Assembly (NCBI GenBank): GCA_965227265.1
Contig: OZ245738.1
Span: forward strand, 1,302,001 to 1,366,000
Direction: 5' to 3'
Length of the DNA stretch: 64,000 nucleotides
Source of the DNA: UBA2336 sp965227265
Lineage (GTDB): Bacteria > Bacteroidota > Bacteroidia > Cytophagales > Cyclobacteriaceae
Shown here piece by piece: positions 26,586-36,169 of the stretch. A program made the translations under genes and the position numbers. Below the pieces are notes generated by a model. That model did no database searches and was not told the origin of the DNA. It worked only from the letters and a program-made list of their open reading frames with translations. The first letter of the stretch is position 1. The number at the start of each line of letters is the position of its first letter.

Positions 26586-28607
26586 ATGAGAAAATATATT
26601 GTACTGATTATCAGTATTTTATCAGTTTCATTCCTCATCGCTTTTGCGATAACAAAGGATGAAATAGCTGAAATCAGCTCACCTGATGGTAATGTAAAGG
26701 TCGCCTTCTGGCTTAATAAGGGTGGTTTTCCTACCTATAGTGTAAGCAACGGAAATCAGCCTCTAATCAATGATTCTAAAATGGGCTTTATCCTCAAAGG
26801 TTTGCCTGCTTTAGACAAGAATTTTAAGATTCAGAAAGTAGCCAAATCCACGTTTGATGAAACCTGGACCCAGCCCTGGGGTGAAGTAAAAACGATCCGC
26901 AACAACTACAACTCCTTATTGATCACGCTTGAAGAAGATGTTGCCCCCAAACGTAAAATGCTCATTGAGTTCAGGGTTTATAATGATGGTCTTGGATTCC
27001 GGTATGAAGTTCCTTCGCAACCATCAATAAAGGACTTTATCATCACCGATGAGCTAACTGAATTTGCACTGGCACAAGATTTTACTGCGTGGTGGATTCC
27101 GGCTTACCGTAAGAGCACTGACATTGAAATGGATTCTGAATATCTGTTTCGTAAAAACCTGGTGAGCAAGTTAATGGAGAAAACGCATACGCCCCTCACC
27201 ATGCAATCGGGTGACAGCCTTTTTATCAGCATTCATGAGGCTGCCCTGATTGATTATCCAGCCATGACACTTTTCAACAAAGGTGAAAATGTGTTGAAGG
27301 CAGATTTAGTTCCGTGGAGTACAGGCGTACTGGCGGATGTAAGAGGCTCACTTAAAACTCCCTGGCGAACAATTCAAATTGCTAATACTCCTGGCGGACT
27401 TATTACCTCATACCTGATCTTAAATCTAAATGAGTCTAATAAACTTGGAGATGTCTCATGGATAAAGCCTGGAAAATATAATGGCATGTGGTGGAACATG
27501 CATGTGAAAGAAAATACGTGGGAATCAGGTCCGCAACATGGTGCCACAACTGCAAATGTAAAAGCATTGATTGATTTTGCGAGCAAGCACAACCTTTCTG
27601 CAGTGTTAGCCGAAGGATGGAATGAAGGTTGGGAAGGTGATTGGGTTGCCAATGGAAATTTCAATTTCACAAAGCCCTATCAGGATTTTGATATCGCTGA
27701 GATCAGCAGGTATGCAAAACAGAAAAACATAGGCCTGATCGCGCATCATGAAACCGGTGGCAACATTGCTAACTATGAAAAACAACTTGAAGATGCTTTT
27801 AAAGTTTGTCATCAATACGGGATACAGCGTCTTAAAACTGGTTATGTAAACAAGATGCCGGGGGGTGAATACCATCAAAGTCAGTTCATGGTGCGCCACT
27901 ATCAACGTGTGCTTGAAACCGCAGCCCGCTACAACGTAATGCTTGATGTGCATGAGCCGATAAAAGATACAGGCTTGCGCAGAACATGGCCAAACATGAT
28001 GACGCGTGAAGGTGTTCGCGGCACTGAATACGAAGCTTGGAGTTCAGGAAATCCACCTTCGCATACAACTATTCTTCCCTTTACCAGAGGACTCGCGGGC
28101 CCGACCGACTTTACTCCTGGAATATTCAATATTCTATTTGACAAGACATCATCTTTCAGAGTTCATACAACACTTGCCAAGCAACTTGCACTCTATGTAG
28201 TGATCTATAGTCCCATGCACATGGCGGCTGACCTTACCGAAAACTATGAAGGCCATGAAGCATTTAAATTCATTGAAGATGTGCCAACAGATTGGGAGGA
28301 TACTAAAATTCTAAACGCAGTTATTGGTGAGTATATAACGACTGTCCGTAAAGACCGCAACAGTGCAGATTGGTACTTAGGAAGTATCACCAATGAAGAT
28401 TCAAGATCACTTAATGTTAAACTAGACTTTTTAACGCCCGGTAAAAAATACAAAGCTGAAATCTACCAGGACGGTAAAGATGCCAACGTTGAAACAAATC
28501 CTTTACCGGTTGAAATAACAAAGCTCGATGTCACCAGCACTGGCTCATTGACACTTAACCTGGCACCAGGCGGTGGTACAGCAATTCGCTTTCATGAAAT
28601 CAATTAG
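26586..28607 (+). CDS. susB: Glycoside hydrolase family 97, inverting-type alpha-glucosidase-like
   Basis: A 673-residue exported enzyme with an N-terminal hydrophobic signal (residues 4-21). The N-terminal beta-sandwich begins ISSPDGNVKVAFWL; the central TIM barrel and a C-terminal beta domain follow. Residues aligning with the B. thetaiotaomicron SusB catalytic set are visible: E389 (HHET), E457 (DVHEP) and E481 (RGTEYEA); spacing of E457 to E481 (24) equals SusB E508 to E532. Presence of these Glu residues rather than the nucleophilic Asp of retaining GH97 points to an inverting alpha-glucoside hydrolase. First gene of the operon with SusC, SusD, GH99-like and SusE-like genes. Confidence 0.92.
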   Translation: MRKYIVLIISILSVSFLIAFAITKDEIAEISSPDGNVKVAFWLNKGGFPTYSVSNGNQPLINDSKMGFILKGLPALDKNFKIQKVAKSTFDETWTQPWGEVKTIRNNYNSLLITLEEDVAPKRKMLIEFRVYNDGLGFRYEVPSQPSIKDFIITDELTEFALAQDFTAWWIPAYRKSTDIEMDSEYLFRKNLVSKLMEKTHTPLTMQSGDSLFISIHEAALIDYPAMTLFNKGENVLKADLVPWSTGVLADVRGSLKTPWRTIQIANTPGGLITSYLILNLNESNKLGDVSWIKPGKYNGMWWNMHVKENTWESGPQHGATTANVKALIDFASKHNLSAVLAEGWNEGWEGDWVANGNFNFTKPYQDFDIAEISRYAKQKNIGLIAHHETGGNIANYEKQLEDAFKVCHQYGIQRLKTGYVNKMPGGEYHQSQFMVRHYQRVLETAARYNVMLDVHEPIKDTGLRRTWPNMMTREGVRGTEYEAWSSGNPPSHTTILPFTRGLAGPTDFTPGIFNILFDKTSSFRVHTTLAKQLALYVVIYSPMHMAADLTENYEGHEAFKFIEDVPTDWEDTKILNAVIGEYITTVRKDRNSADWYLGSITNEDSRSLNVKLDFLTPGKKYKAEIYQDGKDANVETNPLPVEITKLDVTSTGSLTLNLAPGGGTAIRFHEIN

Positions 28608-28623
28608 GAAGAAACCTGACACT

Positions 28624-31600
28624 ATGAAAAGATTTTTACCTCTTCAAATCTCTGCTGAAAAGTTCGCCATCCTGATCGCTGGCATGTTGTTAATGACATT
28701 GTCATTCTCAGCCTTTGCGCAAACTAAAGCTATTACGGGAACTGTTACAGGAGGCACTGCGAAGGAACCTCAGCCCGGTGTTAGCATTTATGAGAAAGGC
28801 TCATCCAATGGCACGATCACTGATGCAGATGGTAACTATTCAATTACTGTTGCCGAAGGCGCGACACTGGTCTTTAGCTCAATTGGATTCATAACTCAAG
28901 AAGTAAAAGTTGGTGAGCAAACTTCTGTTACCATCACGCTAAAAGACGATTCCAAAACGCTGGATGAAGTTGTGGTAGTAGGTTACGGTGAGCAAAAACG
29001 TTCGAATGTTACAGGAGCTGTTGCTTCGGTAACGGTCGAGGACATGACAAATAAAACACAACTACGTCTTGATCAAGCATTGCAAGGACTTGTAGCAGGT
29101 GTTACTGTTGCACGTGATGGTGGTGCTCCTGGATCTGCACCTTCCATTCACATTCGTGGAGCGGGCTCCATTTACAATACAGAACCATTGTGGATTGTTG
29201 ACGGAATTCAAATGGATCCGGGTAATCAGTTTGAGATTGATGATGTTGAATCAATGGAGATTTTAAAAGATGCTTCAGCGGCCGCCATTTATGGCGCAAA
29301 AGCTGCGCACGGAGTAATCCTCGTTACAACGAAAAGAGGTAAAGGGCCAGCGTTAGTAACCTTTAAAAGCTCTATCAGCAAACGTTCACCGGTTAAACTT
29401 CCCAACCTGCTTAGAAGCGAAGAATTTATTTATTACCGAAAACAAGGCCGGGAAAATGCGGGACAAAATCCAGATCCATCCTGGGACAATTATGAGCACG
29501 ACACAGATTGGCTGGATGCATTCTATAATGGAAGCGGAATACTGCAGCAATATGATCTATCTGTTGCAAAAGGAGATGAGAAGATGAATTTCTTCCTGTC
29601 GTTCGGACATGATAATGAACAAGGTATTCTGATCGACAATAGTTTTAAACGTTACAGCATGCGTGTGAATTCGGATGTTAAACTAAGCTCGTGGTTTAAG
29701 ATCGGGGAAAGTGCATTATTATCACGCGTTTCGGAAAATCCGATTGGTAATAACGATGAAAACAGATCGGGTTCAATTCCGTATAGATCCATTCCAATCA
29801 TGCCAATTCGCGATGCCAGTAATCCATTTGGTGGTTGGGGCATGGGGCCGGCATACTTTAACGGACCTAATCCGGTAGCAACGCAATATCAACAGCACGA
29901 AGAGAAAACATATAACAGATTTGACGGCAACGTATACCTCGAGGCTACTCCAATTAAAGGATTTATGGTGCGGGGTACACTTGGTCTTAATTTCATGTCA
30001 TTCCTTGGAAAGAAATTCGAGGAATCATTTGACTACGGAACCTTTTCTGATCCAATCAACAGGCTTTATTACACATCGGCCAACAATCAAACTATTGTAG
30101 CAAACGTGGTTGCCACCTATGGCAAAACGATTGCAAAACATTCGATCAAAGTAATGGCAGGATATGAATCCTTTCAGTACGATCCAAAAACATTTAATGT
30201 CGCAGGCTCACAATTTGTAGTGGACGTTGCGGATAGTTATGCTTTGAGTTCTGGTCCGGCAAGTGTTCCGGATAAATTTATGCCCGGACAGGTTAGGACC
30301 CTCTCACAATTCGGGCGGATTAATTACAATTATGATGAACGTTATTTACTGGAAGCTAATATCCGAAGAGATGGTTCATCCAAGTTTGGCCCGAATAATC
30401 GTTGGGGCGTATTTCCATCCGTCTCTGCGGGATGGCGAATGTCGGAAGAAAAGTTTTATGAATATATACCCATACTTAGTAAAGTAGTTAACAGTCTTAA
30501 ATTCCGTGTCAGTACAGGTAGATTAGGATCCGATAAACCGCTCGATAATTTCCTTTATATAAAAACGTATACATCACAGTTTTCAACTTACGCGTTTGAT
30601 GAAAAAGGACTGGATAAGGTAAGGGGTTTCTTCCTTTCTAAATTTCCGAATGAAGATATAAAATGGGAAGATATCTATGTACACAACTTTGCTTTTGATG
30701 CAACTGCTTTAAATAACAGACTCTCTTTCACGTTTGAATATTATATCCGGAATACAAAAGACATGTTGTATCCGGTTACTCCACCGCCTTCCCTAGGCAT
30801 TGCTGTACATAACTTTTCACCCGTTGCTCCATTTCTCAATGTTGGTGAAATGAGGAACACGGGGATTGATCTTGAGCTTGGCTACAAGCAAAGTGTCGGG
30901 GTCTTTAATTTTAACGCATCTGGAAATGTTTCATTTCTGAAGAATGAATTAAAAAGACTCTACAGTGGAAGTGATTACATCGCAGGCGGTGGCGCAGGAC
31001 AACAGATTGGAGGTATGGCCAGAACTCAAGCCGGATATCCAATCTCAAGCTTTTACGGATATGTTGTTCAGCAGATGTTAAACTCAGATGCCGATGTATA
31101 TGCCATTAATACTTATGCATCTGACGGATTTTATCAGGAATCAGGCACAGGCCCGGGCGATTTCATGTATAAAGATCTTAACCCCACTAAAGCCAACAGC
31201 GAAATAACAGCGGATGCAGATCGGACCTTTATTGGTAATCCATGGCCGAAGATGACGTATGGATTAAACCTTTCGGTTGCTTATAAAAATATGATTGACC
31301 TGTCAATTCAATTTCAGGGAGTTGCAGGGGTAGATATTTTTAATGCAAGCCTCGCATATACCCGAAATTTCTTTGGTGATAATAACACAACAACACTTAT
31401 CCGTCAAGCGTGGACGGAAGGGAAGCACACAGGCAACCCAAGAAATATTGCAATCGATCATAACGCTAACTGGAGTCGGCCATCAACCTACTTTGTGGAA
31501 GACGGCTCGTACTTGAAACTCAGGAATATCCAATTAGGCTTTAACCTTCCTACCGATATGCTTACAAAGTTGAAGCTGAAAAAACTAAGAGTCTACACCA

Positions 31601-31740
31601 ACATCAACAACTTCCTCACTTTCACTAAGTACTCTGGCCTTGATCCTGAAGTTGCCGGAGGTAATACAAGTCGTGGAATTGATTACGGTCAATACCCACA
31701 AGTGAGAACATTTACAGCAGGTCTTGAAGTTCAATTTTAA
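28624..31740 (+). CDS. susC: SusC/RagA-family TonB-dependent outer-membrane transporter
   Basis: A 1038-residue SusC-like barrel. The start at 28624 (MKRFLPLQ) is chosen over an upstream ATG at 28573 that lies inside the GH97 gene; it gives a normal signal peptide ending AFAQ. A carboxypeptidase-regulatory-like domain follows (GTVTGGTAKEPQPGVSIYEK), then the SusC signature DEVVVVGYGEQKRSNVTGAV, the plug (LRLDQALQGLVAGV, IYGAKAAHGVILVTTKRGK) and the barrel ending in LEVQF. It imports bound oligosaccharides with SusD using TonB energy. It starts 16 bp after GH97. Confidence 0.96.
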   Translation: MKRFLPLQISAEKFAILIAGMLLMTLSFSAFAQTKAITGTVTGGTAKEPQPGVSIYEKGSSNGTITDADGNYSITVAEGATLVFSSIGFITQEVKVGEQTSVTITLKDDSKTLDEVVVVGYGEQKRSNVTGAVASVTVEDMTNKTQLRLDQALQGLVAGVTVARDGGAPGSAPSIHIRGAGSIYNTEPLWIVDGIQMDPGNQFEIDDVESMEILKDASAAAIYGAKAAHGVILVTTKRGKGPALVTFKSSISKRSPVKLPNLLRSEEFIYYRKQGRENAGQNPDPSWDNYEHDTDWLDAFYNGSGILQQYDLSVAKGDEKMNFFLSFGHDNEQGILIDNSFKRYSMRVNSDVKLSSWFKIGESALLSRVSENPIGNNDENRSGSIPYRSIPIMPIRDASNPFGGWGMGPAYFNGPNPVATQYQQHEEKTYNRFDGNVYLEATPIKGFMVRGTLGLNFMSFLGKKFEESFDYGTFSDPINRLYYTSANNQTIVANVVATYGKTIAKHSIKVMAGYESFQYDPKTFNVAGSQFVVDVADSYALSSGPASVPDKFMPGQVRTLSQFGRINYNYDERYLLEANIRRDGSSKFGPNNRWGVFPSVSAGWRMSEEKFYEYIPILSKVVNSLKFRVSTGRLGSDKPLDNFLYIKTYTSQFSTYAFDEKGLDKVRGFFLSKFPNEDIKWEDIYVHNFAFDATALNNRLSFTFEYYIRNTKDMLYPVTPPPSLGIAVHNFSPVAPFLNVGEMRNTGIDLELGYKQSVGVFNFNASGNVSFLKNELKRLYSGSDYIAGGGAGQQIGGMARTQAGYPISSFYGYVVQQMLNSDADVYAINTYASDGFYQESGTGPGDFMYKDLNPTKANSEITADADRTFIGNPWPKMTYGLNLSVAYKNMIDLSIQFQGVAGVDIFNASLAYTRNFFGDNNTTTLIRQAWTEGKHTGNPRNIAIDHNANWSRPSTYFVEDGSYLKLRNIQLGFNLPTDMLTKLKLKKLRVYTNINNFLTFTKYSGLDPEVAGGNTSRGIDYGQYPQVRTFTAGLEVQF

Positions 31741-31742
31741 CC

Positions 31743-33302
31743 ATGAAAGCACCAGCAATGAATATGAAAAAGACAATCTTAGCCATTATGCTGACAACTG
31801 GAGTTTGCTACAGTTGTTCGGACAGCTTTCTTGATGTAGAAAATCCTAACGAATTAACATCTGCAAACTTTTTTAAAAAAGTTTCCCATTTCGATCTGGC
31901 CCTTGACGGAACATACGATGCGGTTAAGAACCTTGATTTATTCGGACAGAACTTCTACATCCAGACGCTACTTGCGTTGCCCCATGAGTCCGACTACTGG
32001 AACGCACAAAACCGAAATGAAGTAAATTCTGCAGACGGAGCTGTCTATATAGCTTGGCGCGGATTCTATCGGATAATTGCGAGGGCAAATGATCTCATTG
32101 AGAACGCTCCCTTATATAGTCCTGCAAATGTTACTGAAATAGAACAACTTGATATTATTGTTGCACAGGCAAAATTTCTTCGGGCATTTGCGTATTTCCA
32201 TCTTGTTCGTTTATGGGGAGAGGAATCATACGCTGTAGATAAAGACAGGCTTTCCGTTCCGCTTATTCTGAAAGTTGCCACTTCACGCGAAGAGATGATG
32301 GTTCCACGCGCTACAGTAGGTGCCGTGTACGATCAAATCCTCGCAGATCTTAAAGCTGCGGAAGAAGTACTTCCGGATTCGTGGGAAACACCAACAAACG
32401 AGAACATTGCCCGGGTTAGTAAGTATGCTGTAAAAGGATTTCTCGGTCAGGTCCACTTGTATCGCGGGGAAGAAGCTGAAGCAAGAGCTTACTTCGAAGA
32501 GATCATTAATAATCCAAGCTATCAACTTGTCACTTCCGATCGGTATGACGATTTATTTCAGGGAAAAAATGAATTCAGCTCTGAATCGCTTTGGGAAATC
32601 AGTTATACCGTTGACATGGCGGAGAACATCTGGGAGAACGGACTAGGTTCGGGTATAGCACTCGTAATTGCAGCGCCCGAAAGAGGTTGGAGCAACTGCA
32701 CTCCGCATGGTGTAAACATCGATCGTTTTGGAAGCGATCCACGACTAAGCATCTGTACCTATGCTCCGGAGGATCTTCTAGCGGATGCAAATGGTGCGAT
32801 GAAACCAGCGGGTGTGAGCCCATTCAACTTTACAGGTCATAGTTTTAGAAAATATAACCCTAAAGATTATTGTGTACTCACCACCAATCGTAACAGCGGC
32901 ACAAACTATATGATCATGCGGCTTGCCGATGTATACCTCATGTATGCAGAGATACTGAACAATGCGGGTGAAGATGCTGATGCAGCCGAATACATGAATA
33001 AGATCAGAAGAAGAGCGTATGGTTTTAATTCAAATTCACCACAGCCATCGGTTGACTATACAGTGACAGGCACTCAGTTACGTGATTCTATCCGTGAAGA
33101 ACGCTTCCGGGAATTATTTGGTGAAGGCCATCGGTGGTACGACATCGTCCGTTGGAAAATTGTAGAAGAAGAAGTATTGAAATATAATGATAAGACTGTA
33201 ACACAAGGTGTGATTGTATATCAGCCAAAGGATTACTACTACCCGGTTCCATTGGGAGAGATAGACACCAACAATAAGATGACACCCAGTACTGATTACT
33301 AA
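31743..33302 (+). CDS. susD: SusD/RagB-family glycan-binding lipoprotein
   Basis: A 519-residue surface lipoprotein. The N-terminus has a signal peptide with a Cys in TGVCYSCSDSFLDVENPNELT, and the SusD family continues with tetratricopeptide-like helices (FLRAFAYFHLVRLWGE, YAVKGFLGQVHLYRGE) and the C-terminal signature REERFRELFGEGHRWYDIVRW. It lids the SusC barrel and binds substrate. It starts 2 nt after susC. An alternative start at 31758 (MNMKK) is possible. Confidence 0.95.
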   Translation: MKAPAMNMKKTILAIMLTTGVCYSCSDSFLDVENPNELTSANFFKKVSHFDLALDGTYDAVKNLDLFGQNFYIQTLLALPHESDYWNAQNRNEVNSADGAVYIAWRGFYRIIARANDLIENAPLYSPANVTEIEQLDIIVAQAKFLRAFAYFHLVRLWGEESYAVDKDRLSVPLILKVATSREEMMVPRATVGAVYDQILADLKAAEEVLPDSWETPTNENIARVSKYAVKGFLGQVHLYRGEEAEARAYFEEIINNPSYQLVTSDRYDDLFQGKNEFSSESLWEISYTVDMAENIWENGLGSGIALVIAAPERGWSNCTPHGVNIDRFGSDPRLSICTYAPEDLLADANGAMKPAGVSPFNFTGHSFRKYNPKDYCVLTTNRNSGTNYMIMRLADVYLMYAEILNNAGEDADAAEYMNKIRRRAYGFNSNSPQPSVDYTVTGTQLRDSIREERFRELFGEGHRWYDIVRWKIVEEEVLKYNDKTVTQGVIVYQPKDYYYPVPLGEIDTNNKMTPSTDY

Positions 33303-33311
33303 CGATAGAGC

Positions 33312-34562
33312 GTGATAAAACCTTATACCATACAAAACCAAATAATTCATATTGCCGCATTGGCAGGTATGTTACTCATTCTCACGTTTATCAGCTGCGG
33401 AAGTGATGAAGAAGTTAAAAAGCCTGATAGCTCAGTAAAGACTGTTGTAAAAACAAACCCGATGCAGGTGTATATGCACTACATGCCTTGGTTTCAGGGA
33501 AAAGAAGTTTCCGGGTATTGGGGATCGCATTGGAAAATGTCCAATAAAAATCCGGATGTTATAGTGGATGCAGAAACAGGCAAGCGGCAAATCGCTTCTC
33601 ACTATTATCCATTAATCGGACCTTACGATTCAAAAGATCCGGATGTTGTTGAATATCATTTACTATTAATGAAGTATGCCGGAGTTGATGCTGTACTGAT
33701 CGATTGGTACGGATCGCATAATGTAAACGACTTCAAACGTAATCTGGATGGTGCAAATGCGCTGATCGATAAACTTGATGAAGTGGGAATCAAGTTCGCC
33801 ATCGTGTATGAAGAATTCACCGCAGGAATTGTTGAGGAAAAAACTTCAAAGACTGCGATAGATGCTGCTAAGATCGATATGGGCTACCTCCAATCAAATT
33901 ACTTCAGCAATCCGCAATACCTCACAATTTCAGAAAATCCCATGTTGTTGACCTTTGGCCCCCGGTTTTTCAAACAGCCAACGCAATGGAATCAGATATT
34001 CTCAGCGTTAGATCCAAAACCAACATTTCTTCCATTATGGTCGCATGGAAGTTTAGTTGGTGACACAGAATCCGGTGAATTCTCCTGGATTGATTTCAAT
34101 GTTTCACTAAGCGGGTTGAATAGTTTCTATGGCCGAATAACAACCATGGACATTATGATAGGTTCAGCATTTCCTCGCTTTCATGATTTTTATGAAGAAG
34201 GAGGTACAGGTGAAAGTTATGGTTACGTAGCGGATAACGATGGGCAGACACTGGCCAATACACTTGCAAAGGCTGAAGAGCGACACATCAAATACCTTCA
34301 ATTAGCTACCTGGAATGATTTCGGGGAAGGTACCGTGCTTGAGCCCACGTTTGAATTCCAATTCGATAATCTCGAGGCTATTCAAAATTTCACAGGCGTA
34401 AGCTATGCATTACCTGAGCTTCAACTTGTCCATGACTATTATTTAAAGAAGAAGCAATTCAAAGGCGATGTTGACGCTGAAGGTGTTTTAAAACAAGTGT
34501 TTCAATGCCTTGCTAACCTGGAAGTTGCTGAAGCAAAACTCTTACTGGATCAATTAAACTAA
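33312..34562 (+). CDS. GH99/GH71-like glycoside hydrolase, lipoprotein
   Basis: A 416-residue protein starting at GTG 33312, with a lipoprotein signal ending LTFISC. The mature domain resembles the GH99/GH71-like group of endo-acting enzymes: YMHYMPWFQGKEVSGYWG, YYPLIGPYDSKDPDVVEYH, GVDAVLIDWYGSH and WNDFGEGTVLEPTFEF near the C-terminus, where the Glu residues are candidates for catalysis. GH99 members cleave alpha-mannosides internally, but this wider group includes members of unknown specificity. Located between susD and the susE-like gene, it is probably a surface or periplasmic glycan-processing enzyme. Confidence 0.8.
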   Translation: MIKPYTIQNQIIHIAALAGMLLILTFISCGSDEEVKKPDSSVKTVVKTNPMQVYMHYMPWFQGKEVSGYWGSHWKMSNKNPDVIVDAETGKRQIASHYYPLIGPYDSKDPDVVEYHLLLMKYAGVDAVLIDWYGSHNVNDFKRNLDGANALIDKLDEVGIKFAIVYEEFTAGIVEEKTSKTAIDAAKIDMGYLQSNYFSNPQYLTISENPMLLTFGPRFFKQPTQWNQIFSALDPKPTFLPLWSHGSLVGDTESGEFSWIDFNVSLSGLNSFYGRITTMDIMIGSAFPRFHDFYEEGGTGESYGYVADNDGQTLANTLAKAEERHIKYLQLATWNDFGEGTVLEPTFEFQFDNLEAIQNFTGVSYALPELQLVHDYYLKKKQFKGDVDAEGVLKQVFQCLANLEVAEAKLLLDQLN

Positions 34563-34603
34563 ATCATACAACAACTAACAATTAAACTAAAATCAATTTT
34601 ATT

Positions 34604-35851
34604 ATGAAAAAGTTAAGAACGAAAATGATAGGAGTGCTGATGCTTCTGGTCATACCAATCTACTTTTATTCGTGTAGCAGCGATGATGAGAAGTCCGGCC
34701 CAAAGGTTTTATTACCAAAAGCGGAAGGTTTCTACATCTACGGTACGAATACGGTAGCAGAATCGCCATCGGAAGCTAATGCCCGTATGGCTCTTGCTAT
34801 TCTTGATCATGGAAAAGATCCATTTGTGGCTAGCCAAGCAGGTGTATATGGAAAATTTATGTACATCGGAGCGAACAGCGAAATTAGCTTTGCAAATGTA
34901 GATGCTGACGGAAATGGTACAATCTACGGAGCGGTTGATGGTGGAGATATTGACAATGGAAAAGATCTTGGATATTCAGTAGATGGTTCTATTGTGCATG
35001 GAGATTTGGCAGAAGGTGAGGATGCAATTGCAGTTGTGGAAGAAGGATTGTACTATGCTTTTGCTAATGTTAATACAGGTCTATTCATTCTCATGCCAGT
35101 GAAACCGAACATCATCGGAGATGCTCCGTTGAACGATTGGTCGACTCAAGGTAATGCACTTGCATTGAAATCAACTTCGGCCACAGAAACAATTTTTGAA
35201 GGAACAAACATTCCAGTTGGCGCTGAAAAGGGATACCGATACAGACTTAATAACGGCTGGCATGTATATTTTGAAGAAGATGTATTGCACACACTTTCAA
35301 GCTTAGGGGTTGAAGAAGTTTGGGTCGATGCCATAGCTAAACCTTCCAACGATCTTGGATTCTTCCTTGAGAATGCTCCAAACCGTGTTAGTGGAGTTTA
35401 TACAGTTCAATTGAAATTTACAGCAAGCACAGGAGTATGGTCAGAAACCTTCACAAAAACAGGTGACCTTTTGGTTGATTACAGTGCATATGAAATAGGT
35501 TTTTTTGGTAATGCTTATTACAAAGAAAACGGAGATCCTGGCGATTGGACTGATCCATATGAAGTTAAAGCTCCTACAAAAGCAGGTAGTGTTTACACCT
35601 GGACCTGGGATGATGTAGAATTAATCGAAGGCAATGAGTTTGTTGTGCTGAGAGATGGTGCATGGTCAGGTGGAACTTCATTCCTTTGGAATGGAGGAAC
35701 AACTCGTGCTGGCGCTGCATTCACAAACAATGATATAATTCAAGGAACAGGTAGTGAAAACTTCCATGTTGCAACGGGTGGAGTTTATGATATTACGCTG
35801 GTGATTGATGCGGCAGCTGATACACGAACCTTAACAATTGCGTTGGATTAG
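34604..35851 (+). CDS. SusE/SusF-like surface glycan-binding lipoprotein
   Basis: A 415-residue lipoprotein (signal ending IYFYSCSSDDE). Multiple beta-sandwich modules are apparent, each with Trp- and Gly-rich segments such as GDAPLNDWSTQGNALAL and NGDPGDWTDPYEVKAP, as in SusE/SusF starch-binding lipoproteins. An Asp-rich stretch (ANVDADGNGTIYG, DGGDIDNGKD) may bind calcium. Its place as last gene of the operon, where SusE/F usually sit, supports a role in capturing the substrate at the surface. A hairpin terminator follows. Confidence 0.8.
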   Translation: MKKLRTKMIGVLMLLVIPIYFYSCSSDDEKSGPKVLLPKAEGFYIYGTNTVAESPSEANARMALAILDHGKDPFVASQAGVYGKFMYIGANSEISFANVDADGNGTIYGAVDGGDIDNGKDLGYSVDGSIVHGDLAEGEDAIAVVEEGLYYAFANVNTGLFILMPVKPNIIGDAPLNDWSTQGNALALKSTSATETIFEGTNIPVGAEKGYRYRLNNGWHVYFEEDVLHTLSSLGVEEVWVDAIAKPSNDLGFFLENAPNRVSGVYTVQLKFTASTGVWSETFTKTGDLLVDYSAYEIGFFGNAYYKENGDPGDWTDPYEVKAPTKAGSVYTWTWDDVELIEGNEFVVLRDGAWSGGTSFLWNGGTTRAGAAFTNNDIIQGTGSENFHVATGGVYDITLVIDAAADTRTLTIALD

Positions 35852-35905
35852 TAATAACCCTAACGGGAAAAATTTAGGTTAGTTAATTTCGTTTATTGCC
35901 CGAAG

Positions 35906-35935
35906 TACCCTCATTTTTTGAGGGTATTTTTTTTT
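35906..35935 (+). terminator. Rho-independent terminator of the SusCD operon
   Basis: Stem TACCCTCA / TGAGGGTA (35906-35913 and 35919-35926) with a T5 loop, followed by nine Ts. It terminates the operon after the SusE-like gene. The arm AAGTACCCTC also occurs in the terminator at 43205-43234. Confidence 0.9.
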
Positions 35936-35999
35936 GTCCTTTCTAATACCCCCTTGGAGGGGAGCACCGAGTTGCAGATTAGAATTAGGTCAAAATCCC

Positions 36000-36122
36000 T
36001 GATTTCAGCTCAAATTCCAATCGGAAGAACCCCAAAACTCATCGGATAGTCAGCCCGATTCATCGACTATTTCCCGCTCGCCCTGCCTTTAAAAATACCT
36101 TCGAAGCATAATCCGGGAGGAA
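36000..36122 (+). promoter_or_regulatory. Conserved upstream block of the giant surface protein (copy A)
   Basis: This block aligns without gaps to 43316-43438, with about 100 of 123 bases identical by eye. It holds three related octamers at 21-bp spacing: CAATCGGA (36018), TCATCGGA (36039) and TCATCGAC (36060). A Bacteroidota -7-like box TACCTTCG follows at 36096-36103, 36 bp after the start of the third octamer. This is the layout expected of an activated promoter, with a leader of roughly 60 nt. The remainder of the 318-bp gap holds the upstream terminator and no gene. Confidence 0.65.
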
Positions 36123-36169
36123 CCATAACCAAATAGCACCAACCGGGGAGATCAAAAAAATTAAAACCC

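Noticed and set aside
28573..28623. Earlier start of the SusC-like gene at 28573
   Set aside because: It lies inside the GH97 gene and places a non-signal stretch before a good signal peptide; 28624 fits better.
30263..30487. Reading frame overlapping susC in another frame on the same strand
   Set aside because: It lies entirely inside the clear SusC barrel sequence and has no recognisable protein features.
36041..36071. Compensatory base changes supporting an RNA hairpin in the duplicated upstream block (AGTC/GACT)
   Set aside because: In copy B both changed positions become G opposite G, which breaks the pairing. The evidence favours DNA-binding sites rather than a conserved RNA stem.
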